NCBI RefSeq assembly: GCF_029168945.1
Contig: NC_083608.1
Location: forward strand, 16,882,136-16,946,135
Direction: 5' to 3'
Length of the DNA stretch: 64,000 nt
From: Cannabis sativa
Taxonomy: Eukaryota; Streptophyta; Magnoliopsida; Rosales; Cannabaceae
How positions within the stretch are numbered: the stretch's first letter is position 1; each line of letters begins with the position of its first letter. Made by a program: the position numbers and the translations under genes. A model generated the notes under the pieces. The model had not been told where the DNA came from. It made no database searches and was given only the letters and a program-made list of their open reading frames with translations. Positions 22,510 through 34,549 of the stretch are shown here, piece after piece.

Positions 22510-25274
22510 AGATTCAGCTCCAAGGGTTGCTTGACATAGGTTTCATTCGGCCCAGTGTGTCACCGGGAGCCCGGTTTTGTTCGTCAAGAAGAAGGATGGA
22601 TCTATGAGGATGTGCATCGACTACAGGGAGTTGAACAAGCTGACGGTGAAGAATAAATATCCATTACCTAGGATCGATGACTTGTTCGATCAGCTTCAGG
22701 GGAAGACGGTCTTTTCTAAGATTGATCTCCGTTCGGGTTATCATCAGTTGAGAATCCGAGAGGAGGACATTCCAAAGACGGCTTTCCGCACTAGGTATGG
22801 ACATTACGAGTTTCTGGTTATGTCATTCGGACTAACCAATGCTTCGCAAAGACATTCATGGACCTGATGAATAGAGTATTCAAGGATTTCCTCGATATCT
22901 GTGTGATTGTGTTTATCGACGACATCCTCGTGTACTCTCAATCAGAAGAGGAGCACGAGTTACATCTTCAGATGGTACTACAACGGCTTCGAGAACATAG
23001 ACTTTATGCCAAGTTCAAGAAATGTGAGTTCTGGTTGTCTCAGGTGTCCTTCCTAGGGCACATTGTGAGTAAAGATGGGATCAAGGTGGATCCCGGGAAG
23101 ATTGAATCCGTCAGGGATTGGCCAAGACCGAAGACAGTGACAGAGATCAGAAGCTTCTTGGGATTAGCTGGGTACTACCGTAGGTTCGTGGAGGGGTTCT
23201 CCAAAATTTCAATGCCCCTAACCGAGCTTACAAAGAAGAATCAGCGATTTATCTGGTCAGATAAATGCGAAGCTAGTTTTCAGGAGCTAAAACAGAGATT
23301 GATTACTGCTCCGGTACTAGCTTTGCCTTCGGACAAGGAGAAATTCGTAGTCTACTGTGACGCATCCAAACAGGGTTTGGGGTGTGTATTGATGCAAGCC
23401 GATCGGGTCATCGCTTATGCCTCCCGTCAGTTAAAGGATTATGAACAGCGATACCCGACTCATGATTTAGAATTAGCCGCAGTGGTTTTTGCACTGAAGA
23501 TTTGGCGGCATTACCTGTATGGAGAGAAGTGTGAGATCTACACCGACCATAAAAGTCTCAAGTATTTCTTTACTCAGAGAGATTTGAACATGAGACAAAG
23601 GCGTTGGTTGGAATTAGTGAAGGATTATGATTGTGAGATCCTCTATCATCCCGGAAAAGCCAATGTAGTGGCCGATGCCCTGAGCAGAAAGGGTCCCGGG
23701 CAAGTAGCTAGCATGGTTCAGATCTCACCTCAGCTAGCAGAGGATATGGTTAGATCCAGCATTGAGTTTGTGGTAGGTCGGCTTCACAACTTAACGCCGC
23801 AATACCGATACGTTGGAAAGAATAAAGGTCGCTCAGATGACAGATCCGGAGTTAGTGAAGATCCGAGATGAGGTATTGGCTGGTCAAGCCAAAGACTTTT
23901 CAGTGTCAGATAGTGGGATGCTTTTGTATAAAGCCAGGGTTTGTGTTCCGAACAGTGTGGAACTGAGAAATGAGATCTTTGAGGAGGCTCATTCTACCCC
24001 GTATTCTCTGCATCCCGGCACCACCAAAATGTACCAAGATTCGAAACCGTACTTCTGGTGGAACGGTATGAAGAAGAATTTGGTAGAATTCGTATCGAGA
24101 TGCCTCACTTGTCAGCAGATCAAGGGTGAACATCAGAGACCAGCAGGGTTGTTGCAGCCTCTAACCCTACCAGAATGGAAATGGGAGGATATTACGATGG
24201 ACTTTGTGGTCGGGTTACCTAGGACCACGGGTATGCATGATTCCATCTGGGTAGTGGTGGACCGATTTACGAAATCTGCTCATTTTCTGTCGGTCAGAAC
24301 AACATTTACAGTGGATCAGTTGGCAGAGTTATATGTCAGGGAGATAGTGAGACTTCACGGGGTACCGAAGTCTATAGTTTCGGACAGGGATCCGAAATTC
24401 ACCTCCAAATTTTGGCAAAGTTTGCAACGGGCAATGGGTACGAAGCTAAAATTCAGTAAAGCATTTCATCCTCAGACAGATGGTCAGTCCGAAAGGACAA
24501 TTCAGATATTGGAGGATATGTTGAGAGCCTGTGTTATGGACTTTGAAGGCTCATGGAGTAAGTATCTACCGTTGATAGAGTTCTCTTACAACAACAGTTA
24601 TCAGAGTACGATAGGGATGGCTCCCTATGAACTGTTGTACGGTAGGAAGTGCAGATCCCCTATCCACTGGGATGAGACAGGGGAGAGGAAGTATTTAGGT
24701 CCTGAATCAGTACAGCGGACCAATGAGGCGATAGAGAAGATAAAAGCTAGAATGCTTGCCTCACAGAGCAGACAAAAGAGTTACGCAGATCCGAAACGCA
24801 GGGATGTTGAGTTCCAAGTAGGGGAACATGTGTTTTTACGGGTATCTCCGATGAAGGGGATTAAACGTTTCGGGAAAAGAGGCAAGTTATGCCCTAGGTT
24901 TACAGGACCTTTCGAGATTCTCGAGAAGATAGGTCAAGTGGCATATCGGTTAGCATTGCCTCCAGCCTTATCAGCAGTGCACAACGTATTCCATGTCTCA
25001 ATGTTGAGAAAATACGTTTCAGACCCCTCTCATATACTCAGTTATGAGAGTCTTCAGCTTCAGCCAGACATGTCATATGAGGAACAACCAGTGCAGATCC
25101 TGGATAGAAAGGATAAAGTCCTTCGGAATAAGACCATAGCTTTGGTCAAGGTTCTCTGGAGAAACAGTAAGGTGGAAGAAGCCACCTGGGAGCTAGAGTC
25201 AGATATGCGAGCTCAATATCCAGAGTTATTCAGGTTAGATTTCGGGGACGAAATCCTTTTAAGGGGGGAATAGT
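22510..25274 (+). pseudogene. Element 2 pol: RT, RNase H, integrase, chromodomain in pieces
   Basis: The frame 22,577-22,867 carries RT motif [20 protein letters not shown] and then shifts. The frame 22,858-23,871 carries FIDDILVYS and RNase H through [15 protein letters not shown]. The frame 23,813-25,273 (486 codons) carries the integrase zinc finger (CLTCQQIK), the DDE core ([18 protein letters not shown]) and an intact chromodomain tail, ending in a stop just before the 3' LTR. Each break is a small indel rather than a nonsense mutation. This piece supplies the correct C-terminus that Element 1 lacks. Confidence 0.92.
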
Positions 25275-27514
25275 TGTAAAGCCCGCTTAGTTACTTTGGA
25301 AATTAGCAGTTGTTTATGTTTAATTATGAAATTATTTATAGCTATTTAAATAATTTATTACTGTTATTTATGGAATTCAGAAATGCATGATTATGTCATC
25401 AGTAGTTTTTATATTTCGCATTTCCGGTGTCCAGTATTTTGGAACTCGGCGTTTGGCTCAGTAGAAATCACAACTTAGTATGTTAGTAATTTGGGGACGG
25501 GTTTTAGACATTGGGAATGTCGGGAATGGCCGGGAATTTAGAATGTCCCAAAAATACCCCTTTAGTATGATTTTCATGATTTTATGGTGGAGGGGCAAAA
25601 TGGTCTTTTTGCCCCATTAGTATTTTGTCTTATGTGTATTAAATGGATTAAATGTTTATTTTTAAATAGTTATTTTATGTGTGTTTTGTGGCTGAAATAA
25701 ATGAGATAAATGACTTTGCTTTATTCTCCAATTTTTACAAAATTTGACTAAGTGTTGAAAAGAAAGAAAATTTCAAAGAAACACTCCCTTTTCTCTCTCT
25801 CTTTTTCGGCTGAAACTTGGGGTTCAAGAGCTGGGATTTTTGGTGGTGATTCAAGCTTGGATTGCAAGCTCTAGTAACCCTTTGTTGAGGTATTTCTTTA
25901 TATAATTTCTCTACCTTGTTTTCTTGAGTTTGTTTGATGAAAAAGTTGAGAAAATGCATGTTAATTTGAAGTTCTTGCTGCTGTGTTTAATTGTTGTTTC
26001 TAGTAGCTTAATTAGGTTTTAAATGGTTGGATTATATAGGTTTTAATGCATGCTAGTGGTGTTGTTTAAAGCTTTGAATTTCCTATGAAAATATGTGATT
26101 TTTGAGTGAAATGGTTCATTTTGTTTCTGTGAAATTGCTGTGTGTTCTTGTATGTTTTCAGAAGCTTATTCATGCTTATTTGAGTAGAATTAAATAGGTT
26201 TGGATGCATGTTAGTGGATTTAACCAAGTTTGAGTTTTGGAACTCAAAGCTTGGTCTTTAATGGTGATTTTTGTATATGTGTTTTCTGGGTGGTTTTGAT
26301 GCCTTGGATTTGTTCTAGGGATAGTTTAGAACAGGTCTGGAAAGTTTGGGACCAATTGGGGTTGAATTGGTCGAGTTATGAGAATTTTAGTTGGCTGCCT
26401 ACGAGGAACCGGGTCGGTTGTGCATCCGGAATTCGGATGAGGGTTCGGTAATTCCCGAACCGGAATTCGGTTGGGCAGCCGTCTGTAGGTTGGGGAATTT
26501 TTCCGAACCCTAGTTTTCCTCGTTTTTAGGTTTTTAGGGGTATTGCCATGTTTTTTATCGATAGGGAAACTTTTAGTTCCAAGTTTTAGTCCCCGGGAAG
26601 TGATTTAGCGTGTCACTTATAGCGTTGTGATTTTTATGGTTTAGGAGCCGATGTCCGCCACTCGGCTTCGGTTCCGGTCGGGTTGACGGCACACACGAAA
26701 TCGGAATCCGGGTAAGATTAGTATAACAGTCTGCATATGTAGATTACATGTTTAGCGTGCATGTAGGAAGCCTGCTAGATTACATTAGTTATGTATTTAG
26801 GCTTCGAACCATCCAACCTGTCACGTCGGTACGAGTGGAGTATGACCGGCGACAGAGTATGGCCGGTTCGGCCGATCAGCCGACACTTGGTTGGTGGTTC
26901 GGTCTTATTGACCTATCCGTCGGTACGAGTGGAGTATGACCACGGCGGAGTATGACCGGTTCGACCGATCAGGAGGATACTTGTCAATAGTACCGTCCCC
27001 TGAACGTTCAAAACTCAGTACCATGTTGGACATGGCAGTAGTGGCTCAGTACCATGTTGGACATGGCAGTAGCGGGACTCAGTATCGTGTTGGACACGAC
27101 AGTTAGTTTTATGTATGATATTATTATGCTTTTCTTGCGAGTACGTCGACTCACAGTTTATGTTCATGTGTAGGTAAAGGCAAGGCTATAGCTGATGGAC
27201 CGTGAGCGAGCTTATGAGATTGTACATGTCGGGGCGGTTAGGCCTGGAGCGTACGATCCTCGGGACAGCAAGGCTGAGTTTTTGTAACTGGTCGTTAGAC
27301 GACTTTATTTTGATGTAAAAGTTAAACAGTTAAAATGTTTGTAAATGATTTTATAAATCGGGATCCCGAGACTTTTATAATATGGTTTATAAGTTTAATT
27401 AAAAAAGCAAAATTTTAATTAATCACGTTTTTCCATAAACCTCGTTGATTAGCAACGAGCTGCACAGTACGTTTAAAAATCACGTAATACGCCTAAGATA
27501 GTTAGGGTGTTACA
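25275..27514 (+). repeat. 3' LTR of Element 2
   Basis: Directly follows AAGGGGGGAATAGT. It ends at 27,514 and is followed by the right target duplication TTATT at 27,515-27,519. Confidence 0.95.
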
Positions 27515-27519
27515 TTATT

Positions 27520-28765
27520 ATTAGGACATTCAATCTCCATTGTTGGTTTTACATAGCTATTGTTTTAGTGAGTAATCTTCCCTAATGGAGGAACGTTCAT
27601 TAGCAAGTTAGCACCGTTTAATCTCGAAAGATAAGTATTTTTGTAAGTTTTTTATATAGTATTGATCACCCTAATGGTGGTGACTTTATAAGACTTGCAA
27701 GAGTATGAAACAATGGTGGAAGCTCATAAGATAGAATAGCCCTGACTCTCGCCTAAACGGGACAACGTTGGATTCCAATCTTGATCGAATAAAAGGTTGC
27801 TAGAATGTTTATCATTTTAGATGAGCTGACAACTCTATTCAATGGATGGCATCACTGACTCTCGCCTAAACGAGACACTGATATCAGTTTGTTGAAGACC
27901 TTGGAAATTATTTAGGATTGTATGTTTTAGTATTTTCACTTGTCATTCCTACTTGCTATGTGTTTAATAATTTATGAATTGTGTATGAATTTATATTGAA
28001 CCATGTTATTTTCCGTTATTAAATTGTAGTTTAATTTCGAATCTTCATTGTTGGTCTAACTTGGTTTGTTGTTCTAATGAGACAAATCCCTAATGGATTG
28101 TCAACCATTAGACAAACATAATAGTGTTAGATCTCAAAAGATAAATATTGTAAATGCAACATCTAGCTGTTCATCAATTGATGACACCTTAGACTAGTAT
28201 TTACAATATGAAACAAGAAAATTGTATAAATAAGATTACTTTGACTCTCGCTAATCGAAGCATCGTTGGATTCTTATTTAAAAATGAAATTATCCTAATT
28301 CCTCTTAGCTTATTCATTCTGAATTAGCTCAATAACATATCATTGGATGAATGGTCTATAAATCATTTAATGTCATTCTATATTTTCTCTTAAGAAATTC
28401 AATGACGCATATGATTATATTCTCGAAATTCTATCCCAGAATGATATAAATCCTCAATCTTAGAAATCTCCTACTTGTATGGGCAAATCAGACTCAGAGT
28501 TAAATTAGTAGTGGTGGTCCAAGAAAGAATTACTCATTATATTTGGTATAAATTTTAAGTCTTTGACTTTAAATTTTAGATTCCAAATAAATTTTTTAAT
28601 ACAATACAGTTTCACTTTCACAAGTGATTAATAACCATTTTCTATCAATGGATTCAAACTGTATGTTAGCATGAATATGAGTTTAGTATTCTGTGACCGG
28701 GATCCACTTGCACTATTCTAAGAACTCTTTAATGTAACTAAACCTAAGTCATCAAAAGACACAAC
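27520..28765 (+). other. Element 3 internal region with duplicated ~520-bp module
   Basis: Two diverged copies of one module occur, about 27,530-27,900 and 28,045-28,340. Each has CATTGTTGGT, then TCCCTAATGG, then ATCTC(G/A)AAAGATAA, then TGACTCTCGC and CGTTGGATTC. A further TGACTCTCGCCTAAACGAGA lies at about 27,855. No coding frame is visible. The duplication belongs to the Copia-type host element, not to Element 2. Confidence 0.65.
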
Positions 28766-30752
28766 CATATTGTAATGCCCTGTCCAACAGGGACGCCACA
28801 TGTGTGCAGTTTAATAAAATTCTCTGATTTATATAATATATAATTATACTGAAAAGTGTGGGTAATTAAATTTTGATATTTAAAATTCAACTTTTAAAAC
28901 TGTTTAACAAAAGATAAGTGATATAGACTACGAGATCCCCCTATTTTCAAAATATTTACAAACTGGTTTCAAAGTATTTTACAACATAAACTTTACATTT
29001 CCAAAATACAATCAAAATAGAGCATCCTGTTTACTGGGTCGTGCCACTGCGGCTTGTATGTACATTGCTGCTGCGACCACAAACTCAAGGTTGCTCAACC
29101 TTTGCCTTCCCTTTACCTGCACCATAAAGCACCTGTGAGTCACAGAGACTCAGCAAGAAAAGTGACCATAACAATAACTGAAAGAAAATGATTATCAATT
29201 TAATCTCATGTCATCGTGTTTACTCATTACACAATATCATAAAGCATTCCTTTAAACATTACACATTCTTGGTACTTAATAAAGTACCCCTTTACCACTC
29301 GTCACCCACGAGCTGAATATGTCACTATCGTTGCCCGATAAAGCAAACGATAAGTAAGAAACCTAACCGCGGTTTCAAGAGTAATTACTCGTAATGGTAA
29401 TAACCGTTTCCAACCCTAGGTCATAACCTAGGCTTAATAAATATTTAATCAAAGTCTTGATAATAATCAAGGCCATTTCCATTCAACCATTAATCTTTAA
29501 CCACATACGATGCTTACCACTTTTCTTACCTTAGTTCAGAAGTCAAGAGTACGGGCCGACCTGAGTGGAAAACAAGCTAGGCGATCCCGATCCAATGTCA
29601 CGACAATTAAAACTCAAATGAATACCTTAACTTGATATTTTCCGGATTAAAGCCCTAATTTAAAACTGATTAGACTTAGCCTTAACCAACTTTAAAATAA
29701 CTCAAATAACTCAAAAAATTCAAAGGCAGGTACTAGGTTCAACCCCGAGTCAAAACAGGATTCGGAGAAAACCCGAGAAATTTTCCCTCGTAGGTCGGCC
29801 AGGTTACGGTACCTGCAACCAACCGGGACCAGAAAAATTCTGGGTTTTCTTCCCCAGCTCGAACCAAAACCATTACAGACCTAAATTGCATTTCTATAAC
29901 AGTTCAATATACCAAGTACAACATATCCAACACATCATTTAATCACAATTCACCATTTAACTCAAAATCACCATCTCACATGAAAATTTGCACTAAACAT
30001 CACTTTCAACACCAATTCAATTAAACAGCCCCTAACTTCACTCAAATTTCATTCAAACAAGTTCCATTTGAACCCTAAGAACCCACCTTACCCTCAGTTT
30101 ATACCCCAACTCAGAATTCATTGAAACTTTCACCAAAACCTAAACTAAACTCAAGAAAACAAATAAAGAGAAGTGTAGAAAGATCATACCTCCACTTAGA
30201 TAGCTTCTAGGGCTAAGATTAGCTCAAGAAAGGTTGAAATAAGATGAAATTCACTTGGTTCCCAGCTGCTTCTAGGGTTCGGCAGAAGGAGAAAAGAAGA
30301 GCTTGATGTTTTGAAAATTTGGTTTTCTTGCCTTGGAAGGAAACTTCCTTAAATAATGGATTTTTTTTTAATAATAGGCAGCTAAAAAGAAAAGTCACAA
30401 GTACCTTGAATTTACTAGTCTACCCCTCTTCCATAATAATAATAATTTTTTTAAAAAAAAAACCCTAGAGGCATTTCGGTAATTTCACTAATTCACCAAC
30501 CCGACATTCTAATAAAATTCTAACTTAATCCGGGATAATCTCAAAATAATTCTTTCATTAACGTCGTGACATTACTAACCACATCGCTAAATTCTCACAA
30601 TTGTCGGGCCCGAAAATAACGTATTTTATTAAATAATTTCTCAACAATTTACCTAAGTAAGATCATAATCTTACTTCGTTTCCAAAGTAATTACATATTT
30701 AATAAAATATGTCTATTTAAATATTATTTATTTTCTGGGATATTACACATAT
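28766..30752 (-). mobile_element. Solo LTR of a third Tekay-like family (1,977 bp)
   Basis: Spans 28,771-30,747 between perfect 5-bp duplications CATAT (28,766-28,770 and 30,748-30,752). In sense orientation (minus) it starts TGTAATATCCC and ends GGGCATTACA. There is no internal region, so it formed by LTR-LTR recombination. The hairpin block CTGAGTC, loop, GACTCACAG, then GTAAAGGGAAGGC at 29,104-29,162 links it to the Tekay-like LTRs elsewhere in the window, although the remaining sequence is not obviously alignable. Confidence 0.88.
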
Positions 30753-32650
30753 TTTATAAATCTATGCATTTGTATCTTGTTCATAGTGGTTTTGACAAAA
30801 TCATTCTCTGCAAAGAGTTAATATGCCTATATCCACTGAAAGTAGCTCATCTCATTTGCAGATGGATGTACATTCAGGGGTGGATATGAGTTTTCGTTGT
30901 ATTCTTAAAACGATCACTCTAGATTTTACCTTATGCAAAAGAAATTTGAAATGTTTGAAAAATTTCATGAATTTCTAGCAATGGTGATAAACCATTAAGG
31001 TAAGTGGTTAAAGATCTTGCGAACTGATAGGGGTGGAGAAATAGTTAGTAGATATGCAGTTCAAAGATCATTAAGTTGATTTTTGAATTATATCCAAACT
31101 TACCTCCCCAGAATTTCGAGTTGCATATTGATGATTAGTTACTAGTCGTTGCCTAAATCCTTCTATGGTAATACAATTTCAGAATGATGCAATGGTTGGT
31201 TACTTAGTGTAAACCATTACTAGATTCATGGATGACCTAATCGAAATCTTAAGAAAAGCTAGAATTGTTAACCATGGTTTGCATGTTTGTTAGCTATTCT
31301 AAGTGATTAGGGGTGGACCATCCCATAGTCAATAGATAAGAAAGTGTTTGTTTAAACAAATACTATTTTTCTAAGAAAATGACTAAGTCTGAAAATAAAG
31401 TAGCAAATAAATGAGATATTTTTTTTCTTGATTCCAAAAGTGTTCTATCATCTTATTCTTTACAAGATGATCCCACTGTCTCTGTTATCTTGACACAACC
31501 GAAGAGGCAATACCATTTAGTTTTCTTAGACATAATTTCCGGTACCTTGTCGTAGTGGGAGGGTTTCTAGGAACTCACCTTCTTATGACTTGGAAGATAC
31601 TACTGATTAAAATCCATTGTGAGTTTAAATAAGTAATGGATTGTCAAAATAAGAAACTAAGAAGATAAGTCAATAGAACTATGGTTTGATCCATTTACAT
31701 GGAGTAACCTAAAGTTTTCTATTACAAGGACATGAAAGGAAATTTTCGTTTATAAGTCTATTCAATGGACTTAACAAAACTTCCTGTTCCTAGTATCATA
31801 GGTTTGAGTTTATCTAAACCTATGGCTCATGGTATACCTGGTTAATTACTTACTCTAGTGCAAGCAACTTACTTTAGTAAGATGCTGAAGCATTTTCTTT
31901 TCTAATGGCAATCTATAGAAGCTTCTCGACTTCTAGACATAGATTTTATTTATCTAAGGAAAAGTCTCAACTATTCCAGAAAAGATAAAGTCATGAAAGA
32001 ATTCCTTAAATCAATAGTGAGAGGTCTCAGATATGCTTTAGTATGCCTTAGACCAGACATCTGCTGTTGAGTGGGAGTAATGAGTAGGTATCAGATTAAT
32101 CCAGGAAAGGAACATTGGAAGACAACCAAGTAAATCTTAAGATTAAGAAGAGGAACTATATGTTAGTCGATAAGGGTGTTTAAAACTCTTAGACTACACC
32201 ACATCAGATTTCGAGACTTGCCTGCTGATAAGATGGTGATTACTCTGGGAGTGGATTAGTGATTTTGGAGAAGTGTAAAAACCTATCTGAAGTCTCTAGG
32301 TCTACCAGAGAGAGACTGAATGTTAAAGTTACAGGAAAGGTATTTATTCAGTCTAAGGAAAGTTCTATACATTTGTGGCACCGTTCCAACTTGTCTTAAC
32401 TACTAGTGTTATTTCCTGATTAACAAAAAGTAGTTGCCAAAAGTATAGAATCCAGTATCCCAAGAGAGTAGACATATAGAGAGGAATTTCACATTATCAA
32501 GGATTTTATGATTAAGGAAGAGTAATGGTGGAGAAAAGCTTGTGGTTAATTCAACCTGTCAGATCCTATTACGAGGAGTATACTACTACTACACTTGATT
32601 TGTATATCAAGGTGTTGAGATTATTTGAAATGCACATTTTGTTTTATATT
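30753..32650 (+). pseudogene. Decayed Copia pol of Element 3
   Basis: Integrase remnants lie at about 30,890-31,170: FYLMQKKFEMFEKF, LRTDRGGEIVSRYA and LPKSFYG. RNase H remnants lie at about 32,035-32,160: YALVCLRPDI, then MSRYQINPGKEHWK, a stop, and ILRLRRGT. Integrase upstream of RNase H is the Copia order. The reverse transcriptase region between them is too decayed to score. Stops and frameshifts are frequent. Confidence 0.8.
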
Positions 32651-32666
32651 AGTGCAAGTGGGAGTT

Positions 32667-34547
32667 TGTTGGGTTTTGTGCCCTAAATAAAACCCATTTC
32701 AATATAATCAGATTTACTTATAAATAAAGATCAGAAATAACATTTTATGTTGTATGGTTCACATTATGTTGTATGGTTCACATGATTTATTTCATGATTA
32801 TATATATATAATGTATGAATTCTATTTAAGTGAAGAACATATGAATTTGTTAATGATTATAGTGTTGTCAGCACAGTGGAATATAATCTTAATTATATGT
32901 TCGAAAGTTTATTCCTTGATTTGTCAGTTCACTGGATTTAGACTGACATGATGATTTGCGATAGGTATTCTTACACCTTGGATAAGTGTTATGTCCTTTT
33001 CAGGGCATTGGCAAAGTTTACCAGTATCAGATGTATGGAGTATACATCGAAAGGGACCGATATTGAACTTTGATTAGATATATTAAAATTTACCGTAATA
33101 TCTATTCAATTCAATATCACCCATTGATCCTAAATCAAATGATCTTAATCCTGATATGATTAGGTTCGATCTCAAGAGTATTATACATGTTCTTTGATTT
33201 GTTAGTTAAGCCTACTTTTAGGTCAGGGTGATACGTACATTTTGGGAACATGATAGTATAATTGAGTGGGAGCGCTAACATAAATATGGAGTCTATAACT
33301 TCTATAGGAATTTAGAAGTGAAACGATGATATCCTTCGAGCTTGGCTAAACAGAGATAAATGGTTGAGATCTCATTTCACTTCGTTGAAATATCATTTAT
33401 ACGGAGCTAAGTGTTTTAAGGATAAAATACATTGAAGGTGTAACAGTAATTTAGTGCCTATTCAATGTAGATCATCTATTAGAGGGTCATTGATCAAATT
33501 AGGATTATAACAATGGATAACTAATAGCGTATCTATATCGTGGAACATATAGAGCGTTCTATATAACTGAGAGTGCAATTCCAAGTTCTAAGTGTGGATT
33601 CAATAAGGAATTAATAAGTTAGGGAATTTACTTGGTAAATTCGGTTCGACTTATTGGAAGCTCGGTTAATATAGGCCCATGATCCCCATACTAGTTGAGA
33701 CCATACTGCGTGTAAGACTCAGTTAATTGATTTTAATTAATCAATTATAATTCTAAAGTTAGACTATGTCTAGTTTATGAATTTTCACTAAGCAAGGTAG
33801 AAATTATAAAGAAAAGAGATTGTAGGTTTATTTATTAATTAAGAGACTTTATATGTCTAAATTAATAAATATATTAAATGACTATATTATTTAATAATTA
33901 ATTTTTTAGTTATTAAATAATTAGAATTGGCATTTAAATGGTTAAATTGAAAAATTGGTATTTTTGAGAAAATGGGATTGAAAAATGATAAAATGGGAAA
34001 GTTGCAAAGTGAGGCCCATTTCCCTTATGTGGTCGGCCACTATGCAAAGGGTTTACCATTTATTTTTTTATTATTTTATTGCCATACAATTCTAACCTAA
34101 AACCTAGATGGCATTCTATAAATAGAAAGTATTGGCTTCATGAAACTATCACTTGCACATTGTTTCTTTCAGAGAAAAACCTAGCCTTTTATTCTATTGA
34201 TTGCCGCCCCTCTCTTCTTCTTCTTCTCTTGAATTTCGAACCTTGAGTGATAGAGTAGTGCCCACACACATCAAGTGGTATCTCAATCATAGTGTGTAAG
34301 ACTGTGAAGAATCCAAACAACAAGAAGGAGAATCAGCATCAAAGGAAGGAGAGAAAGAGATCCAGATTCAGATCTTGATAATGCCCTGCTACAGAAAAGA
34401 ATCAAGGGCTAGAGATCTGAATGGAATGAGTCATTATATTCCGCTGCACCCAATGTAAGGTTTCCTAAACTTTATATGTGTTTATTTCATTGTTTTAGAA
34501 TTCATATTAGGATGTTAATGAAACATACATGGTAGTAAATCTAGATA
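32667..34547 (+). repeat. 3' LTR of Element 3, missing its last ~22 bp
   Basis: Matches 12,986-14,848 closely but stops at AAATCTAGAT, where the partner continues to CCAACA. It contains a perfect 19-bp tandem duplication (TTATGTTGTATGGTTCACA at 32,745-32,763 and 32,764-32,782) that is single in the 5' LTR. Confidence 0.9.
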
Positions 34548-34549
34548 CC

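Larger units (their letters stand above)
18078..27514 (+). mobile_element. Element 2: full-length Ty3/Gypsy chromovirus (Tekay/Del-like), plus strand
   Basis: A 9,437-bp element inserted into Element 3. The LTRs are 2,241 and 2,240 bp, start TGTAAAGCCC and end GTGTTACA. The primer site is TGGTATCAGAGC at 20,322-20,333, the polypurine tract AAGGGGGGAA at about 25,261-25,270, and the target duplication a perfect TTATT. Proteins match Element 1 closely, whereas LTR sequence is clearly diverged, so these are two subfamilies of one family. Gag and pol are broken by several small indels. Confidence 0.95.
12986..34547 (+). mobile_element. Element 3: Copia-type LTR retrotransposon, host of further insertions
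   Basis: The LTRs (12,986-14,870 and 32,667-~34,547) begin TGTTGGG, and the intact one ends CCAACA. Removing Element 2 (9.4 kb) and the solo LTR (2 kb) leaves about 10.1 kb. A tRNA-Met-like primer site variant (TGGCACCAGAGCC) follows the 5' LTR, and a purine tract AAGTGGGAG precedes the 3' LTR. Coding remnants in the order integrase then RNase H (30.9-32.2 kb) identify the Copia superfamily. No open frame remains. It inserted into a LINE at GGTTG. The far end lost about 22 bp of LTR, so the right duplication reads TGTTG. Confidence 0.88.

Noticed and set aside
28771..30747. Considered as a gene-containing region or a full LTR element
   Set aside because: Exact 5-bp duplications directly flank a single LTR-like unit, with no internal domain or second LTR, so solo LTR is the simplest reading.
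12986..34547. Possible non-autonomous large derivative (LARD) instead of a Copia element
   Set aside because: Recognisable integrase and RNase H remnants in Copia order at 30.9-32.2 kb show that it once carried pol.
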